Part shown: positions 59,096 to 64,000 of the stretch, piece by piece | Layout: each line of letters begins with the position of its first letter | Numbering within the stretch: position 1 is the stretch's first letter | From: Vreelandella populi | Lineage (GTDB): Bacteria > Pseudomonadota > Gammaproteobacteria > Pseudomonadales > Halomonadaceae | Length of the DNA stretch: 64,000 nucleotides | NCBI RefSeq assembly: GCF_003989825.1 | Contig: NZ_RZHE01000014.1 | Coordinates: 115,480 to 179,479, forward strand | Direction of reading: 5' to 3' | Notes under the pieces: model-generated | Seen by the model: only the letters and a program-made list of their open reading frames with translations | Databases searched by the model: none | Told to the model about the DNA's origin: nothing | Made by a program: the position numbers and the translations under genes

Positions 59096-59863
59096 ATGCA
59101 GGTAAAGGAGCGTACTTTTTTGATTACCGGCGCCGCCTCAGGGCTGGGGGCCGCTACCGCTGAGCGTTTGGCTGCAGCGGGTGCCAAGGTTGTGCTGTGT
59201 GACTTAAATGATGGGGTAACTGACCTTGCTGCCCGGCTGGGGGAGAGGGCAAAAGTCTGCCAGGCTGATATTACCTCAGCAGAACAGATGCAGCAGGTGT
59301 TTGATACCGCTGTTGCGCTGGGAGGCGAGCGAGGACTTTCCGGCGTTATTCATTGTGCGGGCGTGGTGAGCGTGGCCAAACTGGTGGATCGTGACGGAAA
59401 TCCAGCCGACCTGGTGAGCTACGCTAGAACGATCAATATCAATCTTGTAGGCACTTTTAACATCATGCGCCTGGCGGCCGCTGCCATGTCTAGAAATTCG
59501 CCGGATGATAGTGGCGAGCGTGGTGTCATTATTAATACGGCTTCAATCGCTGCCTTTGATGGGCAGGTAGGTCAGTGTGCTTATAGTGCGTCCAAGGCGG
59601 GTGTGGTGGGTATGAGCCTTCCCGCTGCGCGAGAACTTTCCAGGCACGCTATTCGCGTAATGGCCATTGCACCGGGTGTTTTTGAAACGCCCATGATGAG
59701 TGAAATTCCTGAGGAAGCTGTTCAAGCGCTCGCCGCTAACGTGCCGTTTCCCAAGCGGCTGGGTAAGGCAGAAGAGTTCGCTCAACTAGCCGAGCAGATT
59801 ATTGTTAACCCAATGCTCAATGGCGAGGTGATTCGGCTGGATGGCGGTATTCGCATGCAGTAA
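59096..59863 (+). CDS. SDR-family 3-hydroxyacyl-CoA dehydrogenase (HSD10-like)
   Basis: A 255-residue short-chain dehydrogenase. The NAD-binding TGAASGLG is at residues 11-18, the catalytic Ser in INTASIAAFDGQVGQ, and YSASK near residue 163. The C-terminal PFPKRLGKAEEFAQLAEQI and GEVIRLDGGIRMQ match type II 3-hydroxyacyl-CoA dehydrogenases (HSD17B10). These oxidise 3-hydroxy-2-methylbutyryl-CoA and related acyl-CoA. AGGGAGAG precedes the ATG. Followed by a strong terminator. Confidence 0.9.
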   Translation: MQVKERTFLITGAASGLGAATAERLAAAGAKVVLCDLNDGVTDLAARLGERAKVCQADITSAEQMQQVFDTAVALGGERGLSGVIHCAGVVSVAKLVDRDGNPADLVSYARTININLVGTFNIMRLAAAAMSRNSPDDSGERGVIINTASIAAFDGQVGQCAYSASKAGVVGMSLPAARELSRHAIRVMAIAPGVFETPMMSEIPEEAVQALAANVPFPKRLGKAEEFAQLAEQIIVNPMLNGEVIRLDGGIRMQ

Positions 59864-59884
59864 CGCATTGACAGGCATTACCTG

Positions 59885-59917
59885 AAACTCGCCTGCATAA
59901 AGCAAGCGAGTTTTTTT
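59885..59917 (+). terminator. Rho-independent terminator after the SDR gene
   Basis: AAACTCGC at 59885-59892 pairs with GCGAGTTT at 59906-59913, running into a seven-T tract (59911-59917). Confidence 0.88.
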
Positions 59918-59989
59918 ATTTTATGCCAGAAGCACAGGCCACTTCGACTAAAGAACTGCCCTGGAAAACGGTTAAATTCAAACGCTCGC

Positions 59990-60018
59990 TTGACGCAAAG
60001 AAAAGGTCGCGCTAACTT
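59990..60018 (+). promoter_or_regulatory. Promoter of the acyl-CoA dehydrogenase gene
   Basis: TTGACG (59990-59995), a 17-nt spacer and a poor TAACTT -10 (60013-60018). The palindrome that follows overlaps the -10 end, a repression layout. Confidence 0.45.
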
Positions 60019-60037
60019 TCAAACACGTGTTTGAAAG
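60016..60037. promoter_or_regulatory. Perfect 22-nt PsrA-type palindrome
   Basis: A perfect 22-nt dyad with core CAAACACGTGTTTG, that is CAAAC-N4-GTTTG, matching the Pseudomonas PsrA pattern. It lies 55 nt before the acyl-CoA dehydrogenase ATG and overlaps the likely -10 box. Confidence 0.7.
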
Positions 60038-60092
60038 CCGTTTTCTAATAGTGTTTTCAGGTTTTCAGCCCCCCCTGTTCAGGAGAAGTGCG

Positions 60093-61895
60093 ATGCCCAG
60101 CTATCAGGCCCCTTTGCGCGATATACGTTTCGTCATGGACGAAATGCTCGATTACCCCGCCCACTATGCGGCATTGTCCAAGGACGATGCATCGCCTGAC
60201 GTTGTCAGCGCTATTTTGGAAGAGGGCGGTCGCTTTGCGCGTGAAGTGTTGCTACCTATTAATCAAAGCGGTGATGAAGAGGGCTGTCGGCTAGTGGGCG
60301 GTGAAGTTAAAGCGCCCAAAGGTTTTAAAGAAGCCTACCAGCAGTATGTAGAAGGCGGCTGGCCAAGCTTGGCTGCTGACCCTAAGCATGGTGGGCAAGG
60401 GTTGCCGCACTCCCTGGCCATGATGCTCTCAGAAATGATCTGTGCAACCAATCTAGCTTGGGGGATGTATCCCGGGCTTTCCCACGGTGCTGCCGATGCG
60501 TTACGTCATCACGGCACCGAAGAGCAAAAAGCGACTTATTTAACCAAGCTTATCGAGGGTGTATGGACCGGTACCATGTGCCTGACCGAGCCACATTGCG
60601 GTACGGACCTCGGCTTAATCAAGACTCGTGCGGTGCCTGCGGGTGCCGATGCGTACTCTATTACAGGTACCAAGATATTTATCTCGGCAGGGGAACATGA
60701 TCTGGCCGAGAACATTGTGCACCTGGTATTGGCAAAGTTACCTGATGCTCCGGAAGGTTCCAAAGGAATTTCGCTGTTTGTCGTGCCCAAGTTCCTGCCG
60801 GACAACCAGGGGAATCCAGGCGAGCGCAATGGTGTTACCTGCGGTTCGCTCGAACACAAAATGGGGATTCACGGTAACGCCACCTGCGTCATGAACTTCG
60901 ACAGTGCTATCGGCTATCTGGTTGGCCCGCCCAACAAGGGACTGGCGTGCATGTTCACTATGATGAACGCTGCGCGCCTTGGCGTGGGTATCCAGGGATT
61001 GGGGCTGATCGAAGCCAGCTTCCAGAATTCGCTGAGCTACGCTCGTGACCGCTTGCAGATGCGTGGTCTCTCCGGCAAGCAGGCGCCTGATAAACCCGCC
61101 GACCCGATTATCGTTCACCCCGACGTGCGTCGCATGCTGCTGACTCAAAAAGCCTTTGCCGAAGGTGGTCGCATGCTGGTGCTGTACGCCGCACAGATGC
61201 TGGATATTGTGGAGCACGGCCAGCCCGGTGAAGAGCGGGAGCGCGCCGAAACGCTGCTCGGACTGCTGACGCCTATCGTCAAAGCTTTCCTGACCGAGGT
61301 GGGTTTTGAAAGCACTAATGAAGGCGTGCAGATCTTTGGTGGTCACGGCTTCATTAAAGAGTGGGGAATGGAACAGCTGGTGCGCGATGCGCGTATTACC
61401 CGCCTGTATGAAGGTACGACCGGTATTCAGGCGCTGGACCTTCTGGGCCGTAAGGTGCTCATGAGCCAAGGCGAGTCGCTAAAGGTCTTTACCAAAGAAA
61501 TTCACAAGTTCTGCAAGACCGAGGCTGACAATCCCGTTCTCAAAGAGTTTATCGAGCCGCTGGCTAAGCTCAACGCCGAATGGGGCGAGCTGACCATGGG
61601 GGTTGGCATGAAGGCGATGCAGGATCGAGAGGAGGTGGGAGCGGCAAGCGTTGATTACCTGATGTACTCAGGTTATGTAGCACTTGCTTACCTGTTCGCT
61701 CGCGCTGCCAAGCAGGCAGCCACTTCGCTTGAAGGTGACGACAAAGCGTTTTATGCCGCTAAGCTTAATACAGCACGCTTTTACTATCAGCGCCTATTAC
61801 CGCGTACCAAGGCGCATGCCCAAATGATCCGCTCTGGAGCGGAAAGCCTTATGGCGATTTCCAGCGAAGACTTTGGTTTAGGTTTTGAAATTTGA
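60093..61895 (+). CDS. Acyl-CoA dehydrogenase, long form
   Basis: A 600-residue FAD enzyme for the first step of beta-oxidation. The ATG at 60093 has AGGAG 7 nt upstream; the frame reaching back to 60027 runs through the operator and is rejected. Domains: an N-terminal helical extension (MPSYQAPLRDIRFVMDEMLD), acyl-CoA dehydrogenase N and middle domains with MCLTEPHCGTDLGLIKTRA, and the C-terminal domain with QIFGGHGFIKEWGMEQLVRD and RITRLYEGTTGIQALDL. A terminal four-helix extension follows. This matches the FadE5-like group of Pseudomonas. Confidence 0.93.
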   Translation: MPSYQAPLRDIRFVMDEMLDYPAHYAALSKDDASPDVVSAILEEGGRFAREVLLPINQSGDEEGCRLVGGEVKAPKGFKEAYQQYVEGGWPSLAADPKHGGQGLPHSLAMMLSEMICATNLAWGMYPGLSHGAADALRHHGTEEQKATYLTKLIEGVWTGTMCLTEPHCGTDLGLIKTRAVPAGADAYSITGTKIFISAGEHDLAENIVHLVLAKLPDAPEGSKGISLFVVPKFLPDNQGNPGERNGVTCGSLEHKMGIHGNATCVMNFDSAIGYLVGPPNKGLACMFTMMNAARLGVGIQGLGLIEASFQNSLSYARDRLQMRGLSGKQAPDKPADPIIVHPDVRRMLLTQKAFAEGGRMLVLYAAQMLDIVEHGQPGEERERAETLLGLLTPIVKAFLTEVGFESTNEGVQIFGGHGFIKEWGMEQLVRDARITRLYEGTTGIQALDLLGRKVLMSQGESLKVFTKEIHKFCKTEADNPVLKEFIEPLAKLNAEWGELTMGVGMKAMQDREEVGAASVDYLMYSGYVALAYLFARAAKQAATSLEGDDKAFYAAKLNTARFYYQRLLPRTKAHAQMIRSGAESLMAISSEDFGLGFEI

Positions 61896-61921
61896 TTAAT
61901 CGTTAATCGTTAATCGTTAAT
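61896..61921. repeat. 3.7 copies of a 7-bp repeat (TTAATCG)
   Basis: Three full TTAATCG units (61896-61916) and a partial fourth begin directly after the acyl-CoA dehydrogenase stop codon. No function is evident. Confidence 0.9.
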
Positions 61922-62025
61922 TACTCTGTTCGGTGGTTTGCGGCAGGCTTATTCTATGGGGCGTACCCATAAAATGAGTCTTGTCGCTTTTTTATCATTT
62001 AGTTTGAACTTTTTGAACATAGTGC

Positions 62026-62054
62026 TTGCCAAAGGACATTAGAAACCGTAAAGT
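62026..62054 (+). promoter_or_regulatory. rRNA operon promoter P1
   Basis: TTGCCA (62026-62031), 17-nt spacer, TAAAGT (62049-62054), then a GC-containing discriminator. An AT-rich stretch at about 61985-62020 is well placed as an UP element. Confidence 0.65.
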
Positions 62055-62173
62055 ACGCATCCGCTGCCGGGGACGCCAAGCGTTACCAGCGGTGAGTGAA
62101 GGTGAAAACCTTCGGATTATCAAGCGGTTGGATGTTTTGGATGTCGCACGTTCCACATCGAAAACAACGCCCT

Positions 62174-62201
62174 TGACAATCACCAGGAAATGCGTAGAAT
62201 A
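62174..62201 (+). promoter_or_regulatory. rRNA operon promoter P2
   Basis: Consensus TTGACA (62174-62179), 16-nt spacer, TAGAAT (62196-62201) and discriminator ACGCC. Tandem with P1, about 147 bp apart, as in enterobacterial rrn operons. Confidence 0.8.
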
Positions 62202-62266
62202 CGCCTTCCTCGCTGAGGTAAGCGGCTCCGGTCATCGAGTCGAAGGTTTTAAGCCTTTAGCGAAAC

Positions 62267-62278
62267 CGCTCTTTAACA
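62267..62278 (+). promoter_or_regulatory. boxA antitermination site in the rrn leader
   Basis: CGCTCTTTAACA matches E. coli rrn boxA TGCTCTTTAACA in 11 of 12 positions. The following leader has a GGTGAC/GTCACC hairpin (62317-62330) and a GTTACC-TTCG-GGTAAC tetraloop hairpin (62419-62434). Confidence 0.85.
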
Positions 62279-62456
62279 ATTTGATCAGGTAATTCATGTG
62301 GGCGTTTGCCGATGAGGGTGACAAGTCACCAAATATCAAGGCAGGCGAACACAGCGATACTCTTCGGAGTATCACAGTATAATTCGTTTGAACCTTGAGC
62401 CAAGTTTGATCCGCTTTTGTTACCTTCGGGTAACGAGTAAGGATCACAATGATTTT

Positions 62457-63989
<1,533 letters not shown>

Positions 63990-64000
63990 AACGATGCGTC

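Noticed and set aside
60738..61469. 243-codon open frame antisense to the acyl-CoA dehydrogenase
   Set aside because: Fully covered by strongly conserved dehydrogenase motifs on the other strand; a codon-bias shadow.

Overview
The window reads as chromosome of a moderately halophilic gammaproteobacterium of the Halomonas group (Halomonadaceae). The 16S rRNA gene at the right edge, the acidic housekeeping proteins, and gene neighbourhoods shared with Pseudomonas (gacA-uvrC-pgsA-tRNA, rnd-ycgL-ycgN, mlaA-rssB-rssC-tal) all point that way. Almost everything is core genome. I see no phage, insertion sequence, CRISPR array or obvious defence island.

Layout. 1-8.0 kb: a truncated dicarboxylate/amino-acid symporter, serS, a SIMPL-domain protein, an AI-2E-family permease, trxA, cysB convergent with a short cysH, and pabB. 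8.2-15.1 kb: a complete 2-methylcitrate (propionate) operon, GntR regulator-prpB-prpC-acnD-prpF, with a promoter and two near-identical palindromic operators before the regulator. 15.2-20.7 kb: a ComEA-like protein, pyrF, lapB-lapA-ihfB, sdhE-ygfX and nadB. 20.8-24.7 kb: tRNA-Leu, tRNA-Cys, a decayed tRNA-Gly copy and an intact tRNA-Gly, then pgsA-uvrC-gacA and a tRNA-Ala with its own promoter and terminator. 24.8-32.0 kb: argF, grxD, dnaX-ybaB-recR, rnd-ycgL-acpH-ycgN. 32.1-35.8 kb: a 51-residue small-protein gene, oligopeptidase B, a small membrane protein and a class II amidotransferase. 36-43 kb: fadD, hrpA and a KAS III enzyme. 43.1-48.3 kb: mlaA, an rssB/rssC-type phosphatase and STAS pair, tal and a chemoreceptor. 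48.4-55.2 kb: two transporters and the pstSCAB phosphate operon behind a good Pho box. 55.3-61.9 kb: a fatty-acid degradation block (thiolase, TetR regulator, acyl-CoA synthetase, SDR dehydrogenase, acyl-CoA dehydrogenase). 61.9-64 kb: rRNA operon promoters, leader and a complete 16S gene.

How it fits together. Lipid and short-chain acid use is the main metabolic theme. fadD and the acyl-CoA dehydrogenase each carry a PsrA-type palindrome, the acyl-CoA block supplies most beta-oxidation steps, and the prp operon consumes the propionyl-CoA that odd-chain oxidation yields. The least ordinary items are the small protein with a repeated TIWD motif, the tRNA-Gly pseudogene, the RssB-like phosphatase whose receiver has lost its phosphoacceptor aspartate, the 12-copy hexanucleotide repeat in dnaX, and the short divergent CysH. 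I did not find a wholly new multi-gene system here.
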